19,382 bases of DNA from JANNXY01 sp031409775 (GCA_031409775.1 JANNXY010000024.1:1-19382); one strand, 5' to 3'; counted from the stretch's first letter, positions 1 to 6,221 are shown. The notes: generated from the letters alone by a model not told the origin. Numbers and translations are program-made.

Positions 1-84
1 TTCGAGAGCTGTTACCTCCTTTTTGATAATTGATAATACGATTTGAGCTTTCAAATCGCTTCCAAACTTTCTTTTGGTTTTCAT
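1..84 (-). CDS. IS3-family-like transposase OrfA, N-terminal part (cut by window edge)
   Basis: The reading frame starts with ATG at 84 and runs off the left edge after 28 codons. The visible protein begins MKTKRKFGSDLKAQIVLSII, followed by a lysine-rich stretch. A basic K-R-x-F-x-x-x-(F/L)-K-A-x-(I/V) opening is typical of the helix-turn-helix of IS3/IS911 OrfA proteins, which bind the element's ends. A TATACT box lies six bases upstream of the ATG, so the gene may be leaderless. The rest of the protein and the downstream OrfB are outside the window, so completeness cannot be judged. The family call rests on a short N-terminus and could be wrong. Confidence 0.6.
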   Translation of the reverse strand, partial: MKTKRKFGSDLKAQIVLSIIKKEVTALE

Positions 85-122
85 ACAATTAGTATACCTG
101 ATTCTCTAGGGGAGGAGTCTCA
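1..122 (-). mobile_element. Probable end of an IS3-like insertion sequence
   Basis: The OrfA-like start at 84 implies that the left end of the element lies just upstream, at a higher coordinate. On the minus strand from 122 the sequence reads TGAGACTCCTCCCC, a TG-leading pyrimidine-rich sequence of the kind that forms IS3 terminal inverted repeats. The partner repeat and any target duplication are outside the window, so the exact border is a guess. The stop codon of the neighbouring reverse transcriptase (155) lies outside this border, so the element does not interrupt it. Confidence 0.4.
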
Positions 123-154
123 TACAGTGGGGTTGGTCCAGATAGATGGCGATT

Positions 155-1069
155 CTATAGGCATAGTGAGATTTTATCATGCTTTTTGACTAAATCTAAA
201 TATGAAGACAGGTTTGAATTATTTATATTTTTCATTATTTTATCCCTAGTTCTCTTTTGCAATTTCCTACCTTTAGGATAGATCACACACCCTAGAAAAT
301 TTATACCATTTCTAACCTTTCTCAGACACGAACTTTTTTCATTTATACATAATTTTACGCTACCTAGAGCTTTACATAATTTGGATTTCAACTTTGTCGC
401 AATATTTTCTGATTTGCAAAAAACTAAAATATCATCCCCGTATCTGACAAATTTAACTGAGTTTAAACCTAACAGTTTATCAATCTTTCCCAAGTACACA
501 TGGGCAAAAATCTGACTTGTTACATTACCTATCGGCATTCCAACTCGAGTATTGGAGTTGAAACTCCCCACTATAATCCTACACAAACCATACTCGAATT
601 CACTCAGGCAAATCCTCTGTAGCTCTCGCAACATAAATCCATGGTCCACCGAGTCAAAAAACTTTTTGATATCTACCTTTAGTACCCAATAGCTTCCATA
701 TTTTCTCGCATACGACTGTGCTCTACGTATCGCTTTGAGCAATCCCTTTCCCTTCCTACCGCTCCAAGCGTCAAAGTGTATACTCTTATCAAATTTCCCG
801 CCTATGTATTCATAGACCAACCTATGCACGACCCTATCCCTCACAGAAGCCACGCTCACCAACCTTTTCTTGCCTTCACTTATCACAAACTGCCTATAGG
901 TTCCGTGAGTATATGTCCTCTTCTGCAGGTCCCGAGCCAAACCTAACAAATTATTTTCCAAATTGTGTTCAAATTCATCCATTTCTCTATTTCTTTTCTT
1001 GCCTCTACGATACAGACACCATACATCGTATAGATGTGTTACGCTAATATCCATGGAATTATCTGTCAT
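155..1069 (-). CDS. DGR reverse transcriptase
   Basis: This 304-residue RNA-directed DNA polymerase copies the template repeat into cDNA with errors at adenines. Visible RT blocks are the FxxNLExNL-like N-terminal helix (33-43), VRDRVVHRLVY (76-86), the catalytic block LKVDIKKFFDSVDH with D133 (130-142), GMPIGNVTSQIFAHVYL (177-193) and the active-site YGDD (210-213). The size and the absence of a maturase or endonuclease domain fit DGR enzymes rather than group II introns. TR lies 325 bp upstream on the same strand, with avd in the opposite orientation between them. A second in-frame ATG (Met6, 1054) is an equally good start and would share a CCATGG palindrome with the avd start. The C-terminus after the thumb region is rather short, but nothing shows that it is broken. 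Confidence 0.93.
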   Translation of the reverse strand: MTDNSMDISVTHLYDVWCLYRRGKKRNREMDEFEHNLENNLLGLARDLQKRTYTHGTYRQFVISEGKKRLVSVASVRDRVVHRLVYEYIGGKFDKSIHFDAWSGRKGKGLLKAIRRAQSYARKYGSYWVLKVDIKKFFDSVDHGFMLRELQRICLSEFEYGLCRIIVGSFNSNTRVGMPIGNVTSQIFAHVYLGKIDKLLGLNSVKFVRYGDDILVFCKSENIATKLKSKLCKALGSVKLCINEKSSCLRKVRNGINFLGCVIYPKGRKLQKRTRDKIMKNINNSNLSSYLDLVKKHDKISLCL

Positions 1070-1391
1070 AAATAAATGCTATGGGATTAAGAAAAATATT
1101 CATCTGATTGCACATGGGCTGAGGAAGGAGCATCGCTATGGTATCGGCAAACAAATCGAGGATTCAGTACACCGAATTCTAGAAAATATCCTGTTCGCCA
1201 AACAAGTCTCCAAGCATCTGAAGCCAAGCTATCTAACCACTGCATTGATATACCTGGATCTGTTCAGACTAGATCTACGGATGATGCTTGATCTCAAACT
1301 TTTGGCCAATGAAACCAATATCTGGAAAATACACGAAGAAACCGCTGAGCTGGGCAGAATGCTCGGTGGCTGGCTTCGTAGTGTGAAATAA
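1053..1391 (+). CDS. avd: Avd, DGR accessory variability protein
   Basis: This 112-residue, almost wholly helical basic protein matches the Avd four-helix-bundle family. The pattern is an N-terminal helix with K-E-H-R-Y-G-I-G-K-Q-I-E-D (25-37), two central helices rich in Leu, Asp and Lys, and the diagnostic ending GRMLGGWLRSVK (101-112). Avd forms a pentameric barrel that binds the DGR reverse transcriptase and RNA and is needed for mutagenic cDNA synthesis. I chose the ATG at 1053 because the family starts near here. An upstream in-frame ATG at 963 would add 30 residues that are only antisense RT codons. The stop codon ends at 1391, two bases from the 3' end of TR. The gene is on the strand opposite RT, TR and target, unlike the same-strand order of the studied Bordetella phage DGR. 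Confidence 0.88.
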   Translation: MELSVINKCYGIKKNIHLIAHGLRKEHRYGIGKQIEDSVHRILENILFAKQVSKHLKPSYLTTALIYLDLFRLDLRMMLDLKLLANETNIWKIHEETAELGRMLGGWLRSVK

Positions 1392-1393
1392 CC

Positions 1394-1503
1394 CTCATCG
1401 AGGCACGGGCACCGTGATTCCTGTTGGAATTCGTCGGATCATTCCTGTTCAAATTCGCCTGACGGTCGTCAGCGTTCCAGTAGACGATCGGGACGTAGCC
1501 CGC
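1394..1503 (-). repeat. DGR template repeat (TR)
   Basis: This 110-bp repeat aligns without gaps to 1793-1902 (offset 399). The two copies differ at 17 positions, and at every one this copy has A on the minus strand (14 are G and 3 are T in the other copy). That makes this the template and the other copy the variable repeat. By hand count TR holds 27 adenines, clustered in AAC, AAT and AGG codons over the second half. Read in the target's frame it would give YWNADDRQANLNRND and so on, but it is not translated in a convincing gene. It lies directly downstream (plus sense) of the avd stop codon. Confidence 0.96.
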
Positions 1504-1604
1504 ACCCATTCTGAAGCACCTTTACTATAGCCACATACAGACTCATCCATATGCTTTGCATTGGTTTGCTTTTCACATCCTCCTCCCATTTCTCTAATCC
1601 ACTT

Positions 1605-1623
1605 TCCGCCTACTGTAGGCGGA
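1605..1623. repeat. Hairpin with TCCGCC/GGCGGA arms upstream of TR
   Basis: The plus strand reads TCCGCCTA-CTG-TAGGCGGA, perfect 8-bp arms with a 3-base loop. It is followed by C, as is the second palindrome at 1748-1763, and the two share TCCGCC...GGCGGAC. No T-run follows on either strand, so a classical terminator is unlikely. It sits about 100 bp upstream of TR and would be inside the template transcript if that starts near 1632. Confidence 0.7.
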
Positions 1624-1638
1624 CTCGTCATGCCGAGG

Positions 1639-1644
1639 ATAATA
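1639..1644 (-). promoter_or_regulatory. Possible -10 box for the DGR template RNA
   Basis: TATTAT on the minus strand (5 of 6 to consensus) would place a transcript start near 1632, giving an RNA with the hairpin, TR, the antisense of avd and then the RT message. No good -35 box is seen at 16-18 bp. This is a weak prediction. Confidence 0.25.
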
Positions 1645-1747
1645 ATGCTTCATTCGTGAGAATTACTTCTCTGTACTTGGTCGCCCGACACAACTCGGGT
1701 AGCTGATTCACCAAGCAAATTTCAAAATCAAAGATACAAAGTATCGA

Positions 1748-1763
1748 TCCGCCAGCTGGCGGA
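1748..1763. repeat. Perfect 16-bp palindrome just after the DGR target gene
   Basis: TCCGCCAGCTGGCGGA is fully self-complementary. It lies 13 bp beyond the target's stop codon and 29 bp beyond the 3' end of VR. In the Bordetella phage DGR a short hairpin or cruciform downstream of VR is needed for efficient retrohoming, and this position fits that role. No T-run follows on the minus strand, which argues against a terminator. It may also belong to a dispersed genomic repeat, since a close relative lies at 1605-1623. Confidence 0.7.
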
Positions 1764-1776
1764 CAAATTCCAAATC

Positions 1777-4236
1777 TCAAAGATTCTTCATTCTCACCGA
1801 GGCACGGGCACCGCGATCCCTGCAGGAACCCGACGGAACACCCCCGCCCAAACTCGCCTGACGGTCGTCAGCGTTCCAGCAGACGACCGGGACGTAGCCC
1901 GCGGTATAAGCCCCTAGGCAATATACTGATGTGCTTTTAGGATGATAGTAATTATTGGTAACTAAGCCATCTTCCTCGATCATCTTGGTGATAGCATAGA
2001 GCATTTCTTCTTCGGGATAATTACCGACTTCTCCTTCATATCCTAAATGTGTTTGGATTAGCTCTAGATATTGGTTAGCGTTGAGATTGGCTTCCGGGGA
2101 TTTCCTGCCATTATTTTCTACGGCAGTATTTTCCCTTGGGGCATCCTGATCTTCCATAAGTATTACAGAGTAGCCACCGAATTCTCCTAGGAGTTGCTCT
2201 TTGGTTTTCCCTTTACTTACTTTAGGATCATCGTTAAAAACCTCGACATCATAGAGAGTCTTGGCTTCATCGGCGAATTCCTTCCAAGTCCAGACTGGAG
2301 AAGTTTGGTTCTCTAGTTTGTCTTTGGTCATACCGTAAACTGCAAGAGTCTCTACTGGAGAATCATCTCTATTATGCAATTTATCTTTCAGATCATTAAT
2401 CGTTCTTTTCCAAGCTTCTACTATCTGTAATTTAGTGAGACCAATCGGAGTAATGATGATCTTGGGATTGTTGTACTGCTCCATTTTCTTTGCAACTATT
2501 TCCATATTGGCTTCGATTAGTTTCTGTACTTGCTCTGATGTAGGGAAAGTGTATTCTGTGTTGTTTGTAGCTTTGATACCCTCGCTCCCATCCTTTAGTC
2601 TCTGCAATAATCCTGAGTCTCTATGAACTCTTTCTTGTAATCCATAATCTCTTTCAAAGATTATTTGTAATTCTGGGAAGAAAATCGCCTCCGGATTATT
2701 CTTCTTCCATTCTTCTAAAGCCTCTCTCCTCCGACTCTCCTCATCCGTCTCTATTTTCTCCCTCTGATCAAATGGATCGATCTGGGCTAGAATATCGAGG
2801 TTGGTGTGTCCTGGTTTGGAGTATCGTTTCTTGTTCGATTCTATACCATCTGCTACTTTGGCCTTGAGAGTAGTTGGGACATCGAATCCATATGAGGCGA
2901 ATTTGTCCCCGATGAATTCGAGGTCTTGCTTGTCCTTGGGATTGTTACTCGGGGACTCTGTAAGCCTCTCGCGGAGACGTTTGGAAATATGTTCATAAAG
3001 CGATGTATTTCCTTGAAAACCTTGGAGGATTTTGAGTGCGATACCAGTGTCGATCACATATCCGTAGAGAGCTCTGCTACCGTCCTCTCTAGCACCATCT
3101 GCAAAGGCTTGCTGTATCTCTGAAACTACCTCGACATAGTTCTTCAGTGTTTCTTCGAGTTCTACTTTACTCGCCTTCACATCTCCTGACTTTGTCATGA
3201 GGCTTGCTAGGGCCACATCATAGAATTCTTCCTTGGGCATATAGTTGATTTTCTTGAAGTCATACTCGCGGGTCTCTGCTGGATCGAGACGCTTCCTACC
3301 ACTCGACTCAGTGAGGTTTCCTGTAGCGACCAAGCATATACCTTTCTCTTTCATCTCTCTAACCTTGGGCTTCAGCCACATACGGACTTCGGGGGTAGTG
3401 AGGTCGAACTCGTCGAAGTGGATGACGGATTTGCCAAGTCTCTCGGACTGCTTCAAAGCCTCTGCATATTTGCCATCCATATGAAATGTTTCGGGAGTAT
3501 TTGGATTTTCCTTGGATGGCCGTAACCCAGTAGAACCCTCGAGCTCGGATGTCCGCATATCGGGTTTGCCCACCATTTCTATAGGATCATCTCCGAGGAA
3601 GCGCCTACACAAATGCCTCACGTACTCGGTCTTCCCAGTCCCTGGCGGACCATGGAGGATGATCATCGGACTACCTTCGGCGTATTTGGAAACGAGCCAT
3701 TCATAGTCGGATTCTCGAGACTCGGTATTGGCGAAATGATTCTCATTCAGTTCTTTCTGATAGTGGAGTAGTTCGGCCTTGCGATAAGTAGTAGCGGTTT
3801 CTCCCGAAGTTTCTAGACTAGACTTGATCGAAATAATTTTATTTAAAGCCTTATTTATGGCTTTCATCCCTTCTTCGAACTCTGGCCCATCGAGGTTGCC
3901 TTTCTCTACTAATAGCTCGTATTTCTTTGTAATCAAACTGTCTCTAGCTTGATCTAGCTTGGAGAGTTTGGTAAGCATTTCCCATGGAGCTTTTTCGTCT
4001 TTGCGTTCTGTTTCTATTTGCCTACGAAGTTTGGACCAGTTGCCTTGATACTTTAAATAAACTTCTTGGTTTAACTTGTCCAGATTCCCAACGATACTAT
4101 CATCGAGAGTTTCTTCATCTACAATCCCCTTCATGATTTCTCCTACCTCCCATCCATATCGAATCTGATTGCGGAGTTTGACACGCTCGCGGTTGAGCTC
4201 ATGCGGGGACTGTGGGATTCCAAATGATTCGGGCAT
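1777..4236 (-). CDS. AAA+ ATPase with C-terminal DGR variable domain (DGR target protein)
   Basis: This 819-residue protein has three parts. Residues 1-180 are charged, predicted helical or coiled-coil. Residues 185-400 form an AAA+ module of the MoxR/AAA_5 (dynein-related) type: Walker A GPPGTGKT (196-203), a TSELEGSTGLRP loop (229-240), Walker B VIHFDEFD (271-278), sensor-1 N307 and a GSRAL sensor-2-like motif (386-390). A charged linker follows, and then a C-terminal domain (about 625-819) that resembles DGR ligand-binding domains of the C-type-lectin type. VR encodes residues 779-815, and 13 residues differ from the template-encoded version. I see no signal peptide or membrane segment, so a cytoplasmic location is inferred. 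TATAAT lies exactly six bases before the ATG and overlaps the stop codon of the upstream protease gene, so the mRNA may be leaderless. The ligand and cellular role are unknown. Confidence 0.9.
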   Translation of the reverse strand: MPESFGIPQSPHELNRERVKLRNQIRYGWEVGEIMKGIVDEETLDDSIVGNLDKLNQEVYLKYQGNWSKLRRQIETERKDEKAPWEMLTKLSKLDQARDSLITKKYELLVEKGNLDGPEFEEGMKAINKALNKIISIKSSLETSGETATTYRKAELLHYQKELNENHFANTESRESDYEWLVSKYAEGSPMIILHGPPGTGKTEYVRHLCRRFLGDDPIEMVGKPDMRTSELEGSTGLRPSKENPNTPETFHMDGKYAEALKQSERLGKSVIHFDEFDLTTPEVRMWLKPKVREMKEKGICLVATGNLTESSGRKRLDPAETREYDFKKINYMPKEEFYDVALASLMTKSGDVKASKVELEETLKNYVEVVSEIQQAFADGAREDGSRALYGYVIDTGIALKILQGFQGNTSLYEHISKRLRERLTESPSNNPKDKQDLEFIGDKFASYGFDVPTTLKAKVADGIESNKKRYSKPGHTNLDILAQIDPFDQREKIETDEESRRREALEEWKKNNPEAIFFPELQIIFERDYGLQERVHRDSGLLQRLKDGSEGIKATNNTEYTFPTSEQVQKLIEANMEIVAKKMEQYNNPKIIITPIGLTKLQIVEAWKRTINDLKDKLHNRDDSPVETLAVYGMTKDKLENQTSPVWTWKEFADEAKTLYDVEVFNDDPKVSKGKTKEQLLGEFGGYSVILMEDQDAPRENTAVENNGRKSPEANLNANQYLELIQTHLGYEGEVGNYPEEEMLYAITKMIEEDGLVTNNYYHPKSTSVYCLGAYTAGYVPVVCWNADDRQASLGGGVPSGSCRDRGARASVRMKNL
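1793..1902 (-). repeat. DGR variable repeat (VR) in the 3' end of the target gene
   Basis: This is the 110-bp partner of TR (1394-1503). All 17 mismatches are at TR adenines. They change codons for residues 784, 786, 795, 797-800, 802, 803, 805, 807, 808 and 814. The core WNADDRQ (787-793) is unchanged although five of its template bases are adenines. The 3' end (minus sense) finishes in the unchanged GC-rich stretch CGGTGCCCGTGCCTCG at 1798-1813, which fits an initiation-of-mutagenic-homing site. Confidence 0.96.
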
Positions 4237-4242
4237 GGGGTT

Positions 4243-4248
4243 ATTATA
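4243..4248 (-). promoter_or_regulatory. -10 box of the DGR target gene (leaderless spacing)
   Basis: TATAAT on the minus strand, followed by six bases and the ATG at 4236. The box overlaps the TAA stop of the upstream protease gene (4244-4246). This suggests that the target can be transcribed independently, starting at or next to its own start codon. Confidence 0.6.
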
Positions 4249-5182
4249 TCAGAAACCTAGAAATTATTGCCTTCACTTCATTGATCGGTATAGAGAATGC
4301 TATATTACTCGCCCCGCCGCGCATGGCGACATTGACCCCGATCGCCCTACCGTCTAGATCCAGTAGCGGCCCGCCAGAGTTACCTGGGTTTATCGCTGCA
4401 TCGGTCTGGATCACGCCAGTGAGAGTCTCTGCAAATCCATTGCTGCCCTGGGCCTCGATCTTTCTATTGAGTCCCGAGATAATTCCGACTGATACAGAGT
4501 TGTTGTATTCGCCGAGGGCATTACCTATAGCGACCACAGTCTGACCGATCTTTAGCTCCGAGGAATTGCCGAGGTTGAGACTTTTGTAATTGTTCCCATC
4601 GATCTTTATAAGCGCAACATCGTTTTTGTCATCTCGGTAGATTACCTTGGCGCTCTTCTTTTCTCCTGTAGAAAGCAGCGCAGTATACTCTGCCTCGATG
4701 TCATCTACTACATGCTTGTTGGTTACTATATAGCCATCGGATTTGACAAAGAAACCTGTACCAGCGCCCACCTGCTCTTTCTTGGTTCCCACCTGCTTCC
4801 ACACGGGAGTCTGGAAACCGAATCCGCGGAAAAATGGATCATTGCCAAATGGATTTACGTATTCTACTTGCAGCTGCGGCACGGCTTTGGAAACTACGAT
4901 GGAAACCACTGAAGGACTAGCCTCGGACACAGCGGAAGTTAGGAATTCGTCCTGAGATTTGGCCACCATCTGCCCGCGGTTGGACAACTCCTGCAAATCC
5001 CTTTTGTTCTCTTCGCTCACCATGCTCGAATCTTGCAATGTAGCCGAAAGTTGCTTGATCTGATTCTCTATAGAAGCCAGTCTCGACTCAGCTTTCTCTG
5101 CCTTGGCATAAGTATAAGCCTGAAACCCTATGAGGCTTACGATGATTATAAATCCTAAAGTAAAATTCCATTTCATATACAA
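4244..5182 (-). CDS. HtrA/DegP-like trypsin-fold serine protease, membrane anchored, no PDZ domain
   Basis: This 312-residue protein has an N-terminal membrane anchor (about 7-25), a Gln/Glu-rich predicted coiled coil (30-80) and a trypsin-like domain (about 90-310). The HtrA triad is visible: H157 in IVTNKHVV, D188 in KNDVALIK and S269 in NPGNSGGPL. HtrA proteases usually continue into one or two PDZ domains. This one ends immediately after the second barrel (AFSIPINEVKAIISRFLI), so substrate recognition must differ. The expected role is quality control or processing outside the membrane. A TATAAT box four bases before the first ATG would place transcription inside that codon, so Met3 (5176) may be the true start. 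The stop is seven bases before the DGR target start. Confidence 0.9.
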   Translation of the reverse strand: MYMKWNFTLGFIIIVSLIGFQAYTYAKAEKAESRLASIENQIKQLSATLQDSSMVSEENKRDLQELSNRGQMVAKSQDEFLTSAVSEASPSVVSIVVSKAVPQLQVEYVNPFGNDPFFRGFGFQTPVWKQVGTKKEQVGAGTGFFVKSDGYIVTNKHVVDDIEAEYTALLSTGEKKSAKVIYRDDKNDVALIKIDGNNYKSLNLGNSSELKIGQTVVAIGNALGEYNNSVSVGIISGLNRKIEAQGSNGFAETLTGVIQTDAAINPGNSGGPLLDLDGRAIGVNVAMRGGASNIAFSIPINEVKAIISRFLI

Positions 5183-5219
5183 ATTATAAATAAATAATAT
5201 AAAGTTTTCAAGAAGAAAT

Positions 5220-5259
5220 AAAAAGCTTCAGAATGACCGAGACTTGACCTCGGTCATTC
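5220..5259 (-). terminator. Strong hairpin, probable terminator of the gene ending at 5266
   Basis: GAATGACCGAG (5231-5241) pairs perfectly with CTCGGTCATTC (5249-5259) around a 7-base loop. On the minus strand the stem is followed after a few bases by TTTTT (5224-5220), as expected for intrinsic termination. It separates the gene ending at 5266 from the protease gene starting at 5182. Confidence 0.6.
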
Positions 5260-5265
5260 AAAATT

Positions 5266-5913
5266 CTACAAGATTTCTCGCAAAATCAGTTCTTGCATCA
5301 CAGCATGCGAAGCGCCGAATTGGATAAAGATGGAGAAACCTTCATTCCAATATTCTTTGATCTTCTCTACAATATACATGTCTCGATATTCGCTGCAAGC
5401 GCGAGCAATCTGATTGGTAATTCCATTATTTAAAGTTGGACTAATTTGCCTCGCCAGCATTTTAATCTCATTATCATCTGCACTTGGACTCATTTTTAAC
5501 CTTTGGTGCTTCATCCTGGTTTCGTAATAATATTCAACTTGATCAGAGCCGTAAAGATTTTTTAGATAAATTTTTTCCTCTTGTCTATTTGGCTCCGGAG
5601 AAAATGTTTCCACACCTGATTTGTTTGCAAGATAAGTAATCATACCCATGCCACCATGTTGTTTAATAGCTGTTTCTTCATTAGGAAGAACCGGTCTTTT
5701 CCCACCTTCTACAAAAACAATTCTTTTTCCGCTATTTGTTGAACTTAAAAACTCTTCCCAGAATTTTTTTAATTCTTCCCATTCTGGGTCCTGTGGATCA
5801 AATGAATGTCTTTCTCCAAAATAAAAGAGGTACTGATCATCCCTCTCTATTTTATAAGTATACGGAGTCGCGTGCTTAATTCTTGAATATTCTTCGTAGG
5901 TCATTAGTGGCAT
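5266..5913 (-). CDS. TIKI/TraB/ChaN/EreA-superfamily-like protein of unknown role
   Basis: This 215-residue protein has no signal peptide or TM segment. It carries spaced motifs that recall the TIKI/TraB-ChaN-EreA superfamily: an early FGERHS (32-37), an IVFVEGG strand with E69, FSPEP (104-108), YRDMYIVEKI with R177 (176-185) and a late FIQFGASHA (196-204) with H203. In that superfamily a pair of GxxH motifs with Glu and Arg residues forms a metal-binding or esterase-like site. This is a pattern-level call and no substrate can be named. TATAAT lies exactly six bases before the ATG (5925-5920). The gene appears monocistronic and ends before a strong hairpin. AT content is somewhat higher than in the conserved genes nearby. 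Confidence 0.55.
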   Translation of the reverse strand: MPLMTYEEYSRIKHATPYTYKIERDDQYLFYFGERHSFDPQDPEWEELKKFWEEFLSSTNSGKRIVFVEGGKRPVLPNEETAIKQHGGMGMITYLANKSGVETFSPEPNRQEEKIYLKNLYGSDQVEYYYETRMKHQRLKMSPSADDNEIKMLARQISPTLNNGITNQIARACSEYRDMYIVEKIKEYWNEGFSIFIQFGASHAVMQELILREIL

Positions 5914-5919
5914 GGAAGT

Positions 5920-5925
5920 ATTATA
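5920..5925 (-). promoter_or_regulatory. -10 box with leaderless spacing
   Basis: TATAAT on the minus strand, six bases (ACTTCC) before the ATG at 5913. Confidence 0.55.
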
Positions 5926-5999
5926 ACAAACATTTAGAGTCTAAATTGATTGATTGTTGACTTTCATATGAAAATACCCTAATCTAAACCTAGAAAACA

Positions 6000-6221
6000 A
6001 TGAAAACTATTAGATCGCTTGCCCTGCTGCCAACTTGGTTATACTTTAGAATAATTCCCGCTAAATTGGTGTTACACCATAGTTTGCTGTTGCAACTTAA
6101 ACAATTAACTTTTGATGACTGGGTTAGTTACAGTAAAAATGGTTCGATCTTGTTCGGAATAGCTTTGTGGCTACAAATTCCATATCTATACTACATGATT
6201 TCTCTTTTATTCAAGGATTAG
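6000..6221 (+). CDS. Small hypothetical membrane protein
   Basis: This 73-residue hydrophobic frame has a Lys/Arg start, an aromatic-rich N-terminal half (LLPTWLYFRIIPAKLVL), a short polar middle (LTFDDWVSYSKNG, 36-48) and a probable TM segment (about 50-70). It is the only plus-strand gene between two minus-strand genes. No family is recognised. The upstream signal is weak: a TAATCT box about 15 bases before the ATG and no Shine-Dalgarno sequence. The coherent hydrophobic pattern favours a real gene, but a chance frame is possible. Confidence 0.42.
   Translation: MKTIRSLALLPTWLYFRIIPAKLVLHHSLLLQLKQLTFDDWVSYSKNGSILFGIALWLQIPYLYYMISLLFKD

Larger units (their letters stand above)
1504..1776 (-). 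other. Spacer between DGR target stop and TR; leader of the template RNA
   Basis: No convincing gene lies here. The region holds a perfect 16-bp palindrome (1748-1763), a small hairpin GATAC-aaa-GTATC (1732-1744), an 8-bp-arm hairpin (1605-1623), and a TATTAT box on the minus strand (1639-1644) that could start the TR transcript. A 60-codon minus frame from 1631 runs into TR, but it has no family resemblance and its sequence includes the hairpin, so I do not call it a gene. The likely role is the 5' part of the DGR RNA plus the target-site structure following VR. Confidence 0.5.

Noticed and set aside
8..24. A perfect AAGGAGGT on the minus strand
   Set aside because: It lies inside the OrfA-like coding frame as Lys-Glu-Val codons with no suitable ATG seen downstream. 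It is most likely chance.
963..1052. A longer avd start adding 30 residues
   Set aside because: The added residues are antisense RT codons and do not match the Avd N-terminus; the ATG at 1053 fits the family length.
155..1069. Group II intron maturase or retron RT instead of a DGR RT
   Set aside because: There is no maturase or endonuclease domain and no intron or msr-msd signs nearby, while Avd and a TR/VR pair flank it.
1294..1509. A minus-strand reading frame through TR that encodes a target-like peptide
   Set aside because: It reads like the target because TR copies VR. It then runs into antisense avd with no family resemblance, so it is the template and not a gene.
1449..1631. A 60-codon minus frame leading into TR
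   Set aside because: It has no recognisable family and contains the hairpin. It is more likely the non-coding leader of the template RNA.
5231..5259. The strong hairpin as a DGR-related target structure
   Set aside because: It is about 1 kb upstream of the target start and has no copy near VR or TR. The T-run on the minus strand fits a terminator.
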